Source: an uncultured Bacteroidales bacterium (GTDB taxonomy: Bacteria > Bacteroidota > Bacteroidia > Bacteroidales > UBA932). From it: 24,695 nucleotides of DNA. Under the pieces are notes generated by a model, which ran no database searches, was not told where the DNA came from, and was given only the letters and a program-made list of their open reading frames with translations. The DNA lies in NCBI GenBank assembly GCA_945983015.1, contig CAMFSN010000011.1, forward strand, positions 1 to 24,695, in the 5' to 3' direction. Made by a program: the position numbers and the translations under genes. Below, in pieces: positions 16,887 to 23,854 of the stretch (the stretch's first letter is position 1; each line of letters starts with the position of its first letter).

Positions 16887-18279
16887 TTCCTAAAATCTCC
16901 TTAACTATCTCTCTCTCATCGAAGTGATGTTTTTCTGTTCCTATTATCTGATAAGTCTCGTGTCCTTTTCCCGCCAGCAGTATGCTCGCCCCAGGCTTGG
17001 AGAAGAGCAGGGCTGCCCTGATGGCTTCCTTTCTGTCGGCTATGCAGATGCTCTTAGCCTTGCCTTCTGCGGAAAATCCGCTACATATCTCTTTGATTAT
17101 CAGCTCTGTACTTTCACTTCGGCTATTGTCCGAAGTGACTATGATCCGGTCGGCGTATTTCTGCGCCACTGCCGCCATCTCAGGTCTTTTGCTCCTGTCC
17201 CTGTCTCCGCCGCAGCCGAAAAGGCATACCAGTTCTGCCTGCGGACACACGGCCTTCAGGGTCTTCAGGACATTATCCAGCGCGTCCGGAGTGTGCGCGT
17301 AATCTATCACTACGGTCTTTCCATCATTGGCTTTTATGGTCTCCAGCCTGCCTGGCGCCCCTTTCAGCGTGCTGAGCGCGATCAGGGCCTCTTCTTTTTC
17401 TATGCCAATCTCCACTGCACAGGCATACACTGCGAGTAGATTATATGCGTTGTGCTCTCCTATGAGTCTCACCCAAACTTCGGTGTTGTCCAGGCTCAGC
17501 AGGCTGCCATCCATACTCTGCTCCAAAATCCTGCAACTGTGATCCGCCGGCTTTTTGCAGGAATAGCTTACCACCCTCGCCTTACAGTTCTGCGTCATCA
17601 CCAAGCCGTTCTTGTCATCTATGTTAGTCAATGCCAATGCTTTTTTCGGCAGGGAGTCGAAGAAGGCTTTCTTACATCTGAGGTATTCTGCGAAAGTCCC
17701 GTGATAGTCCAGATGGTCGTGGGTGAGGTTTGAGAAGATGCCTGCTGCGAACTCCAGCCCTGCCACTCTTTTCTGCTCCACTCCTATGGAACTTACTTCC
17801 ATAAAACAATACCTGCAATTCTTTTTTACCATCCTCTCCAGCAGGGAGTTAATGGTGATGGGATCCGCCGTGGTGTTTATGGTTTCAATCCTTTCGTCTC
17901 CTACGTAATTGGCTATGGTAGAGAGCATTCCACATTCATATCCGAGTCTTCTGAACAGCTGGTAGAGCAGAGTCACGGTGGTGGTTTTACCATTTGTTCC
18001 AGTGATTCCTATCAGTTTCAACTTGCCCGAAGGATGTCCGTAGAATCTGTCAGCTATCAAGGCCAATCCTTCCCTGTCAGTCTGTATCGCCGCTGCCGCC
18101 CCTTTTTGCAGGGCTTGGTCCAAATAGTCCTTTCCATCTGCCGCGCTGCCCTTGAGGGCGATGAAAAGATCGCCCTCCTGCACTTTGCGGGAGTCGCTGC
18201 ATATGGCCCTTACTTCTGTTTCCGCGTCAGCGTGAAGAAGATTGGCATTCAGCCCTTTTATCAATTCAAAGACTTTCAT
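16879..18279 (-). CDS. murE: UDP-MurNAc-tripeptide synthetase
   Basis: A 466-residue Mur ligase adding the third residue (meso-diaminopimelate in most Gram-negative bacteria) to UDP-MurNAc-L-Ala-D-Glu. The uridine-binding N-terminus contains SDSRKVQEGDLFIAL, the P-loop is GTNGKTTT (94-101), and the central region has VIDYAHTPDALDN. The amino-acid selectivity motif, DNPR in mDAP enzymes, reads DNSR here (384-387, bases 17119-17130), followed by the expected SE. All other family landmarks are intact. It overlaps ftsI by 14 nt and mraY by 8 nt. Confidence 0.96.
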   Translation of the reverse strand: MKVFELIKGLNANLLHADAETEVRAICSDSRKVQEGDLFIALKGSAADGKDYLDQALQKGAAAAIQTDREGLALIADRFYGHPSGKLKLIGITGTNGKTTTVTLLYQLFRRLGYECGMLSTIANYVGDERIETINTTADPITINSLLERMVKKNCRYCFMEVSSIGVEQKRVAGLEFAAGIFSNLTHDHLDYHGTFAEYLRCKKAFFDSLPKKALALTNIDDKNGLVMTQNCKARVVSYSCKKPADHSCRILEQSMDGSLLSLDNTEVWVRLIGEHNAYNLLAVYACAVEIGIEKEEALIALSTLKGAPGRLETIKANDGKTVVIDYAHTPDALDNVLKTLKAVCPQAELVCLFGCGGDRDRSKRPEMAAVAQKYADRIIVTSDNSRSESTELIIKEICSGFSAEGKAKSICIADRKEAIRAALLFSKPGASILLAGKGHETYQIIGTEKHHFDEREIVKEILGND

Positions 18280-20089
18280 TGAACTTAGGATCTATCTTAA
18301 ATAGTTCTTTTATTACTTCCAGGGACACCTGTACGGGGATTACTCCTCCGAAGTAGTCCTTTTTGGTAAGCTCCGTGTAAATGGTGCAGACCAGGGTATA
18401 TTTCGGGTCCTCGGCTGGGAAGAAGCCCACGAAGCTGCCTTGCTGCTTGTGTCTTCCATCAGAGGTCTCGTATTTTCCGTTCTCTGCTATGTAGGAGGTG
18501 CCGGTCTTGCCCGCCACGCTGCAAGGGGCCTGCTTCAATCTCCAGGCGGTTCCACTCCTGTCTGTGACTGAAGACAGGGCTTCGGTAATCATCTCGGCCG
18601 TGGAAGCCCTGCAGATGGATTGGTTGAGGATAGTTGGCCCTGAATCCTGAACCAGATAGGGTTTCATCATCTTGCCCTTGTTCGCGATGGCGTTATAATA
18701 CATCAGCAGATGCATAGGGGTGACTGAGACCGAATAGCCCATAGCTATCTGGGTGAGGTCCTTTGGGGACCAACTCTTCTTGGAAGGATTGCTGATGTCA
18801 GGGCTGGTGATTTTTTCGGCCACGTCAAAGTCGAAAGAGCTTCCGAGCTGGTACTGGTAGAGCTTGTCGATGAACTCTTCCGCTTTGTCGGAGTAGTAGG
18901 TCTTGGCCAGATAGCGGAAGGCGTAGTTGCTGGATACCTGTACGCAGTATCTCAGCGGAATGTCGCTGCTTCCGTGTTCCTTCTCGTAATCGACTATGTG
19001 TTTGTCCCTTTGCTTTTCATATCCGGGGAGAATGCCGTGATTGCCTGGGATGGTCTGGTCTATGTCGGTGACATAGCCGTCCTCTATGGCTGTCATCAGG
19101 GTGGTAATTTTGAACACTGAACCTGGTTCTCCTCTCCAGCTAACCGCTATGTTTTGGTTCTCTCCGAGTTTTCCGTTCTCGCCTTTGCTGAGGTTTACCA
19201 TAGCTTTGACGGCTCCGGTTTCGACCTCCATCAGAACGAAGCAGCCGGCAGCTATCTCAGGATTGTCTCCGAGGTATTTTCTAAGGGCTTTGTCTGCAAT
19301 GTCTTGATAGTCGACGTTAAGGGTCGTATAGATGTCTTGCCCGTTTATGGCGCTGACATAGAGACTGTCGTAGTCTATGGAACGGCCTTCATCGGTCTGC
19401 TTGACATAGTAATAGCCTGCTTTCCCGTGAAGTATATGATTATATTTTCCTTCTATGCCGCTGTAATATGAGTTTTCGTCATTCTCTGTAACGCTGCCAA
19501 TGGTCCTTCTGGCCAGAGCCCCGTAAGGGTAGCGTCTGATCTGAATCTCCTCGGTCCATACTCCACCTTTGTTTCTGCCATCTTTGATAAGTGGGTATTT
19601 TTTCAGGATATCCAGCTTTTCTTTCTCTATGGGCTTGCCCAATTTGAGATATCGGCTTTTTGCCTCGTAATTCTTTAGCAGCAGTTTCCTGTAGTACTCG
19701 GCATCTTTGCCATTAGGGGCGAAGGCTTCAGCCAACCCTTCCGCGAAAACGGCGGCATCAGCCTTCCATTTCTCTCGGGCCTTTTTTTGATCTTCGGGCT
19801 TCATTTCCCGGATTTCCGGCTCATTGGGGCGGCAGTCTATCAGGATTTGGTAACGGGGATAGGACATAGCCAGTGGCCTTCCGTCATCGGAGAGTATGCT
19901 GCCTCTCTTCTGGACCAAGTCCACCTTCTCCACCTTAGGGGTGAGTCTCCTTTCTATCTCGCTGTCAGGAGTCCAGAAATACTGGATATATATGACGCGG
20001 ACAAAAAAGCATACAGCAGCCCCTAACATCAGCAGATAAATGATGTATAACGACGTCCCAATCCTATCGCCTGTCTCCTTCTTGCTCAT
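18266..20089 (-). CDS. ftsI: Septal peptidoglycan transpeptidase FtsI (PBP3-type)
   Basis: A class B penicillin-binding protein of 607 residues, cross-linking septal peptidoglycan in the periplasm as partner of FtsW. A short cytoplasmic tail is followed by one transmembrane helix (about 13-36) and a pedestal domain that includes KRGSILSDDGRPLA. The transpeptidase motifs are SVFK (324-327, nucleophile Ser324), SSN (386-388) and KTG (528-530). Only 77 residues follow KTG, so there is no room for the C-terminal PASTA domain that many Bacteroidales homologues carry. It overlaps ftsL by 4 nt and murE by 14 nt. Confidence 0.95.
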   Translation of the reverse strand: MSKKETGDRIGTSLYIIYLLMLGAAVCFFVRVIYIQYFWTPDSEIERRLTPKVEKVDLVQKRGSILSDDGRPLAMSYPRYQILIDCRPNEPEIREMKPEDQKKAREKWKADAAVFAEGLAEAFAPNGKDAEYYRKLLLKNYEAKSRYLKLGKPIEKEKLDILKKYPLIKDGRNKGGVWTEEIQIRRYPYGALARRTIGSVTENDENSYYSGIEGKYNHILHGKAGYYYVKQTDEGRSIDYDSLYVSAINGQDIYTTLNVDYQDIADKALRKYLGDNPEIAAGCFVLMEVETGAVKAMVNLSKGENGKLGENQNIAVSWRGEPGSVFKITTLMTAIEDGYVTDIDQTIPGNHGILPGYEKQRDKHIVDYEKEHGSSDIPLRYCVQVSSNYAFRYLAKTYYSDKAEEFIDKLYQYQLGSSFDFDVAEKITSPDISNPSKKSWSPKDLTQIAMGYSVSVTPMHLLMYYNAIANKGKMMKPYLVQDSGPTILNQSICRASTAEMITEALSSVTDRSGTAWRLKQAPCSVAGKTGTSYIAENGKYETSDGRHKQQGSFVGFFPAEDPKYTLVCTIYTELTKKDYFGGVIPVQVSLEVIKELFKIDPKFNESL

Positions 20090-20409
20090 AATTTGACAGC
20101 TGGTTTTTCGGGCTTTTTAACAGGAGAGCCCATTTCCTGTAAAGTACTCTCAATCTTACTCATACAGTCGATTTGGCTTAACTCAAAACTCTTGATGGCT
20201 ATCTCGTACTGCTGATTCTTCAATATGTCATTATTCCTTTTAACCTTAGCCAAAGAACTGTCTATCAGTAGGCTTACCCAGATGGTTAAGGCACACAAAA
20301 AAATGCAGTACAGGATCTTGATGAAATGCCTGTTCAGATGCATTCTCAGTATCAGTTTACCTTCTATGATAGCCTGAAGAATATTTTTAAAAATGGCAAA
20401 GGCTTTCAT
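20086..20409 (-). CDS. ftsL: FtsL-like small bitopic division protein
   Basis: A 107-residue protein with a basic N-terminal cytoplasmic region of about 30 residues, one transmembrane segment (IKILYCIFLCALTIWVSLLI, about 30-49) and a heptad-like extracytoplasmic stretch (KVKRNNDILKNQQYEIAIKS onward), ending in a proline- and lysine-rich tail. This is the topology of FtsL, which forms a coiled coil with FtsB/DivIC and binds FtsQ. Sequence identity in the family is very low, so the call rests on size, topology and position between rsmH and ftsI. It overlaps both neighbours by 4 nt. Confidence 0.8.
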   Translation of the reverse strand: MKAFAIFKNILQAIIEGKLILRMHLNRHFIKILYCIFLCALTIWVSLLIDSSLAKVKRNNDILKNQQYEIAIKSFELSQIDCMSKIESTLQEMGSPVKKPEKPAVKL

Positions 20410-21338
20410 TTCTTGATGGCAATTCTAAGTTTGGCGCTACGTGCGCGGGTATTTTCCGATATTTCCTCTTCAGAAGGCAGGATAGGTTTTCTGTTCACTG
20501 CCTCGAAGGGTTCCTTGCTCTGTCCGAAGACGTCTTTCTCCAGAACTCCATCGATTCTTCCGCTTTTGATGAAGTTCTTTACCATTCTGTCTTCCAGAGA
20601 ATGATATGTTATGACTACCAGTTTGCCTCCGCTCTTAAGGGATTTGGCGCAGCCCTCCAGGAATTTTTCCAGAGAGCGCATCTCCTGATTAACCTCTATT
20701 CGAAGGGCTTGATAGACCTTGGCCAGGTACTTATGCTCTGCGAACTTCGGGCAGGCCTCCTCGATGGCTTGGTCCAGTTGGCCCGTAGTTTCTATGGGAC
20801 TGATGGCTCTCTGCTTGAGGATCAGCTGAGTAAGTTTGCGGGAATTGTCCACTTCTCCATAGATGCGGAAAATCCTTTCCAGAGCCTCAGCCTCATAGTT
20901 ATTCACCACATCCGCCGCCTTCAGTTCTGCCTTAGTGTTCATCCTCATATCCAAAGGCGCGTCATAGCGGAAAGAAAAGCCTCTTTCTGCCGTGTCAAAC
21001 TGATGTGAAGATACTCCCAGGTCCGCCAGAATCCCATCCAGACCTTCATTCTTCTCAAGGTCCTTACCGTTCTCCTTCCATTTATCGAAAAGCGTGAAAT
21101 TGTGGATAAAGCGGAAGTTATTGTGAATCAGGCAAAACCTCGGGTCATCGATGGCTCTCTTCACGGCATCCGCATCCCTGTCAAAAGCGATCAATCTACC
21201 CTTGTCACTAAGCCTTGAAAGAATCTCACGAGAATGGCCACCTCCCCCGAACGTGGCGTCAGCATATTTACCGTCAGGGGAAGAAATCAGAGCATCTACA
21301 CTCTCCTTAAGAAGCACTGGTTTATGGTACTCGTACAT
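20406..21338 (-). CDS. rsmH: 16S rRNA (cytosine(1402)-N4)-methyltransferase
   Basis: RsmH (MraW) methylates N4 of C1402 in the decoding centre of 16S rRNA using S-adenosylmethionine. The SAM-binding glycine loop is DATFGGGGHSREIL (about 27-40), followed by GILADLGVSSHQFD and ERGFSFRYDAPLDMRM, hallmarks of the family, and VVITYHSLEDRMVKNF near the C-terminus. The ATG at 21338 is chosen because MYEYHKPVLLKE is the standard family N-terminus; an upstream TTG at 21368 would add ten unusual residues and cross the promoter element. Length is 310 residues. It is the first gene of the 15-gene block here; mraZ is not found before it. Confidence 0.97.
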   Translation of the reverse strand: MYEYHKPVLLKESVDALISSPDGKYADATFGGGGHSREILSRLSDKGRLIAFDRDADAVKRAIDDPRFCLIHNNFRFIHNFTLFDKWKENGKDLEKNEGLDGILADLGVSSHQFDTAERGFSFRYDAPLDMRMNTKAELKAADVVNNYEAEALERIFRIYGEVDNSRKLTQLILKQRAISPIETTGQLDQAIEEACPKFAEHKYLAKVYQALRIEVNQEMRSLEKFLEGCAKSLKSGGKLVVITYHSLEDRMVKNFIKSGRIDGVLEKDVFGQSKEPFEAVNRKPILPSEEEISENTRARSAKLRIAIKK

Positions 21339-21343
21339 TCCCG

Positions 21344-21351
21344 CAAAAATA
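21344..21351 (-). promoter_or_regulatory. Promoter-like -7 element of the dcw block
   Basis: On the minus strand TATTTTTG fits the TAnnTTTG consensus and is followed by CGGGA and then the rsmH ATG, leaving 5 nt between element and start codon. A TTTTTG lies 24 bp upstream, slightly longer than the usual 19-21 bp spacing to a -33 box. If used, the mRNA would be leaderless or nearly so. Confidence 0.45.
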
Positions 21352-21443
21352 GCAATTATTCTCCACAATTCATATCAAAAACAGCTATATCTCAAGCCGC
21401 CAGCCGCCGATCTTAGAGCAACTAATCCGCGCCTAGGACCCGC

Positions 21444-21608
21444 GGTGAGTAAAAACCCCGATTCACTCACGGAACCTATCTTCCAGACCCCTGCGGTGAG
21501 TAAAAATGGCGATTTACTCACGGAACCTATCTTTCAGAGGCCATCGGTGAGTAAAAAGCCCGATTCACTCACGGAACCTGTCTCCCGGACCCTCGCGGTG
21601 AGTAAAAA
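21444..21608. repeat. 51-bp tandem repeat with internal palindromes
   Basis: Three full units start at 21444, 21495 and 21546, with a partial fourth from 21597; the period is exactly 51 bp. Each unit starts GGTGAGTAAAAA, has an 8-nt centre containing CGA and continues with ACTCACGGAACCT and a C-rich end. Within a unit GTGAGT pairs with ACTCAC. Unit 2 has a perfect 9-bp stem, GTGAGTAAA (21496-21504) with TTTACTCAC (21513-21521). The array fills most of the 322-bp gap between rsmH and the IS reading frame; nothing in the rest of that gap looks coding. Confidence 0.9.
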
Positions 21609-21663
21609 GGTGAGAGTCTCCACGATTATGTATAGATGTGAAAACAGTGTATTTCCCTAAAAA

Positions 21664-21673
21664 AGGTTGACTC
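21664..21673. repeat. Left terminal inverted repeat of the IS
   Basis: AGGTTGACTC, an exact reverse complement of 23142-23151. Confidence 0.85.
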
Positions 21674-21690
21674 ACAACAAAGAGTTAACG

Positions 21691-22056
21691 ATGGACTTTA
21701 AACACACTACCAAAAGACAGCTGTACTATGATCAAGTAATTGAGTTCTACCAAAAGACAGGTTACAGCGCCTACAAAATAGAAAAACTCGGCATTGTGCC
21801 GCTTAAGAGGAAGGCAATCCACAATTGGATTGTTAACTTTGTTGCGGAGAACGGAAAGATAACTTCGCAAACATCTATGCAATCCAAAGAATCACAGACC
21901 AACGAGGAACTAGACGCTCTGAAGGCAGAGGTCGCTGAATTGAAGGAACAGCTGAGGATTGAGAAACTGCGCAACCGCCTGAACGAGAAGATTATTGACA
22001 TCGCAGAGGAGCGCTGGCACATCGAAATAAGAAAAAAAGCTGGCACCAAGCAGTGA
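21691..22056 (+). CDS. IS3-family transposase OrfA
   Basis: A 121-residue DNA-binding and oligomerisation subunit. The N-terminal half has a helix-turn-helix pattern (TGYSAYKIEKLGIVPLKRKA, then IHNWI), and the C-terminal half is a leucine-rich coiled coil (DALKAEVAELKEQLRIEKLR). OrfA recognises the terminal repeats and represses transposition when made alone. The ATG at 21691 is used; a TTG at 21667 lies within the terminal repeat and is unlikely. The stop overlaps the GTG of orfB by 4 nt. Confidence 0.88.
   Translation: MDFKHTTKRQLYYDQVIEFYQKTGYSAYKIEKLGIVPLKRKAIHNWIVNFVAENGKITSQTSMQSKESQTNEELDALKAEVAELKEQLRIEKLRNRLNEKIIDIAEERWHIEIRKKAGTKQ
22032..22039 (+). other. Programmed -1 ribosomal frameshift site of the IS
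   Basis: A run of seven A followed by G lies near the end of orfA. In the orfA frame it reads A_AAA_AAA_G, a canonical slippery heptamer. A shift of -1 here enters the orfB frame, joining residue 116 of OrfA to a SWHQAVRDLH segment and giving a fusion of about 456 residues, the active transposase of IS3 elements. Confidence 0.8.
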
Positions 22057-23060
22057 GAGACCTGCACGCAGAATCTGCCACCGAATGCCAGGTGACAGAA
22101 CTCTGCGGGCTGCTTGGTGTAAGCAAGCAGGCTTACTATCAGTATGACGAGGATGTCGCACACGCGAAGGCTGCCAGAGAGGAGTTCGCTCTCCAGTACA
22201 TTCTTGACATCCGCAAGGAAGCCCCCGGCATCGGAGGCAAAAAGCTGTGGTACATGTACCGGCGTGACTTCCGCTTTGACAATCCGATCGGGCGTGACCG
22301 CTTCTGCCGCATCATCGACGAGAACAATCTCAAGGTCCGTCTTCGCATCAGAAAGCCGCGCACGACAGACTCAACACATGGTCTCCCGACCTATCCCAAC
22401 CTCATCAAGGACTACATTCCTACGGCAGCCAACCAGCTGTGGGTGAGCGATATCACATACATCGTAATAAAAGACGATGACTATCATTACCACTTCTGCT
22501 ATCTGTCAATGATCCTGGATGCATACAGCGAGGAGATTGTCGGATGGTGCGTCGGAGAGACACTCGACACGAAGTATCCGATGGAAGCCCTGAGGATGGC
22601 GCTCAGACGCATAGAAGGCAAGAACACGACTCTCATACACCACTCTGACCGTGGCTGCCAGTATGCGAGCAGAGAGTATGTCAACATGCTCCGCCAGTAT
22701 GGAATCAGTGTCAGCATGACGGAGTCCGGCGATCCGAAGGATAATGCCCAGGCTGAGCGCATAAACAACACGATGAAGAACGAGTTGCTCAAGGGCAAGG
22801 TCTTCAGAAGCACCAGTGAAGTCATCGCTGCCGTGGCCCTATCCGTGGATTTCTACAACAACCGCAGACCACATATGAGCATCGGCATGCTGACCCCGTC
22901 AGAAGCGGCTGAGGCAACCGGAGACAGGGATATGAGATGGACAAGTTATAGGCACATGGCAATAAAATCCAGGGATAACTTGGATATCCCTGAAAACTCT
23001 TTACCTTTGCCGGCGTGTCAGGGGGCTCCTTCCGGCCTACGGCCTCCAGTCAACCCCTGA
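22053..23060 (+). CDS. IS3-family transposase OrfB, DDE catalytic part
   Basis: 335 residues from the GTG; in the cell it is probably made mainly as an OrfAB fusion by frameshifting at 22032-22039. An HTH_21-like N-terminal segment (GIGGKKLWYMYRRDF) precedes the integrase core. The catalytic triad is Asp133 in WVSDITYI, Asp199 in HHSDRGCQY and Glu235 in NAQAERINN, 35 residues after the second Asp, the DD(35)E spacing of IS3 enzymes. NNRRPHMSIGMLTPSEA closes the core. The last 30 residues are poorly conserved in appearance. The frame is intact. Confidence 0.93.
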   Translation: MRDLHAESATECQVTELCGLLGVSKQAYYQYDEDVAHAKAAREEFALQYILDIRKEAPGIGGKKLWYMYRRDFRFDNPIGRDRFCRIIDENNLKVRLRIRKPRTTDSTHGLPTYPNLIKDYIPTAANQLWVSDITYIVIKDDDYHYHFCYLSMILDAYSEEIVGWCVGETLDTKYPMEALRMALRRIEGKNTTLIHHSDRGCQYASREYVNMLRQYGISVSMTESGDPKDNAQAERINNTMKNELLKGKVFRSTSEVIAAVALSVDFYNNRRPHMSIGMLTPSEAAEATGDRDMRWTSYRHMAIKSRDNLDIPENSLPLPACQGAPSGLRPPVNP

Positions 23061-23141
23061 CAGTGATAAGGCTCGGATGGTAAACCCATCTCAGGGATAA
23101 CGACAAATAGTCAACTTATACCAGTAATAATCTATAAACCC

Positions 23142-23151
23142 GAGTCAACCT
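23142..23151. repeat. Right terminal inverted repeat of the IS
   Basis: GAGTCAACCT, an exact reverse complement of 21664-21673, followed by AAA. Confidence 0.85.
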
Positions 23152-23208
23152 AAATCAGGAAAATACACAGTCGGGCGACTGACTTATCGTGAGAGCAATT
23201 TTTGGCCG

Positions 23209-23273
23209 TTTTTTTGCGTTTTTGGTAAAAATTTGGCCCGAAACGCAAAATTTCGACCTTTTTTTGCGTTTTG
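23209..23273. repeat. Direct repeats able to form alternative hairpins
   Basis: TTTTTTTGCGTTTT occurs at 23209-23222 and 23259-23272, 50 bp apart. Between them lies AAACGCAAAA (23241-23250), complementary to TTTTGCGTTT in both copies (23212-23221 and 23262-23271). The middle arm can pair with only one at a time. The surrounding 23152-23429 shows no convincing gene; the minus-strand frames there are low in complexity. Confidence 0.6.
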
Positions 23274-23285
23274 TTCTCTCAGTAG

Positions 23286-23306
23286 GTAAGCGTCTCCCGC
23301 GCTTAC
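23286..23306. repeat. Short perfect hairpin
   Basis: GTAAGCG and CGCTTAC form a 7-bp stem around a 7-nt loop. On the minus strand T-rich and A-rich runs follow about 15 nt later, so a terminator role for the lipoprotein transcript is possible but weak. Confidence 0.35.
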
Positions 23307-23429
23307 GTATTGTTGCATAGTAGTAACAGATAAAAGTATCGGCAAGGTGCTCGGCAGTCCTTTTCGGAACACACGCCACTCTCGGCAATGTAAGAGGGGC
23401 GGGCCGCTTGCGGTGGGGTCAGAAGAAAT

Positions 23430-23849
23430 CTAATTACCGTAATACTCGCTTGGGGGAGGCAGTTCTTCGCTGTAAGGGAGATAATTATCAGGAAGTCCTT
23501 CGCTATCCTTTTTCTCTACAGACAGCACTTTCACCAGACGTAGATAGATGTAACTTGGGCCATCAGCGATTTCCAACAGTTCCTTATTTACAACCCTTTC
23601 CGCTTTAATTAGATATTCGTAACCGACTTCATAATTAAACCCTAGGATTCGGTCATATGTTCCCCAATTATTTTTGCCTTTTTCCTTGACAAAATAGTAA
23701 GCTTCCCAGCCATCATTACCATTGGCATAGCATCCTCTGTCAGAGGCGACTATGTATTCTTTTGCTGGATATACAATCAACTCTCCCTCGTGTTTTGCGC
23801 AGGAGAATAATAGCAAAATGATAGGTACTATAATGATTCCAAGTTTCAT
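23430..23849 (-). CDS. DUF4377-like lipoprotein
   Basis: A 139-residue protein with a lipoprotein signal peptide: MKLG, a hydrophobic stretch and the lipobox LFSC with the lipidated Cys at residue 17. The mature part contains GFNYEVGYEYLIKAERV (about 70-86) followed by a YIYLRLVKVLS strand, the pattern of DUF4377 domains in Bacteroidota, often found with META domains in small envelope proteins. The acidic, proline-rich C-terminus (YSEELPPPSEYYGN) is probably disordered. Function is unknown. The start lies 5 nt after the end of a doubtful upstream ORF on the same strand. A+T-rich codon use sets it apart from the AbiEii-like gene to the right. Confidence 0.78.
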   Translation of the reverse strand: MKLGIIIVPIILLLFSCAKHEGELIVYPAKEYIVASDRGCYANGNDGWEAYYFVKEKGKNNWGTYDRILGFNYEVGYEYLIKAERVVNKELLEIADGPSYIYLRLVKVLSVEKKDSEGLPDNYLPYSEELPPPSEYYGN

Positions 23850-23854
23850 AGTAA

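Larger units (their letters stand above)
21664..23151 (+). mobile_element. Complete IS3-family insertion sequence
   Basis: The element is 1488 bp, within the usual IS3 range. Its ends are 10-bp inverted repeats, AGGTTGACTC (21664-21673) and GAGTCAACCT (23142-23151). It is flanked by AAA on both sides (21661-21663 and 23152-23154), a probable 3-bp target duplication, although the left side lies in a run of A. It contains orfA and orfB in the typical -1 frame relation with a slippery A-run. Both frames are intact, so the copy may be active. I cannot assign a named IS. Confidence 0.92.
21647..23168. repeat. Palindrome split by the insertion sequence
   Basis: GTGTATTTCCCT (21647-21658) and AGGAAAATACAC (23157-23168) are complementary at 11 of 12 positions. 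Removing the IS and one copy of the AAA target duplication would bring them together around a 7-nt loop. The element therefore entered the loop of an existing hairpin upstream of rsmH. Confidence 0.6.

Noticed and set aside
21444..21608. CRISPR array
   Set aside because: Units are contiguous with no unique spacers of regular length, the period is constant and no cas gene is near.
21151..21660. Plus-strand ORF with 17-residue repeats across the 51-bp array
   Set aside because: The first half is antisense to rsmH and there is no plausible start or promoter; the repeat is open only because its period is a multiple of three.
22970..22992. 8-bp hairpin CAGGGATA/TATCCCTG in the 3' part of orfB
   Set aside because: Lies inside coding sequence of the IS and has no clear role; a single short stem of this size can be chance.
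23155..23388. Minus-strand ORFs of 62-77 codons
   Set aside because: Basic low-complexity translations of A-rich repeats, beginning in unlikely contexts; better explained as non-coding repeat DNA.
23310..23430. Possible tRNA or small RNA gene
   Set aside because: No cloverleaf, CCA end or T-loop consensus could be assembled from this stretch.
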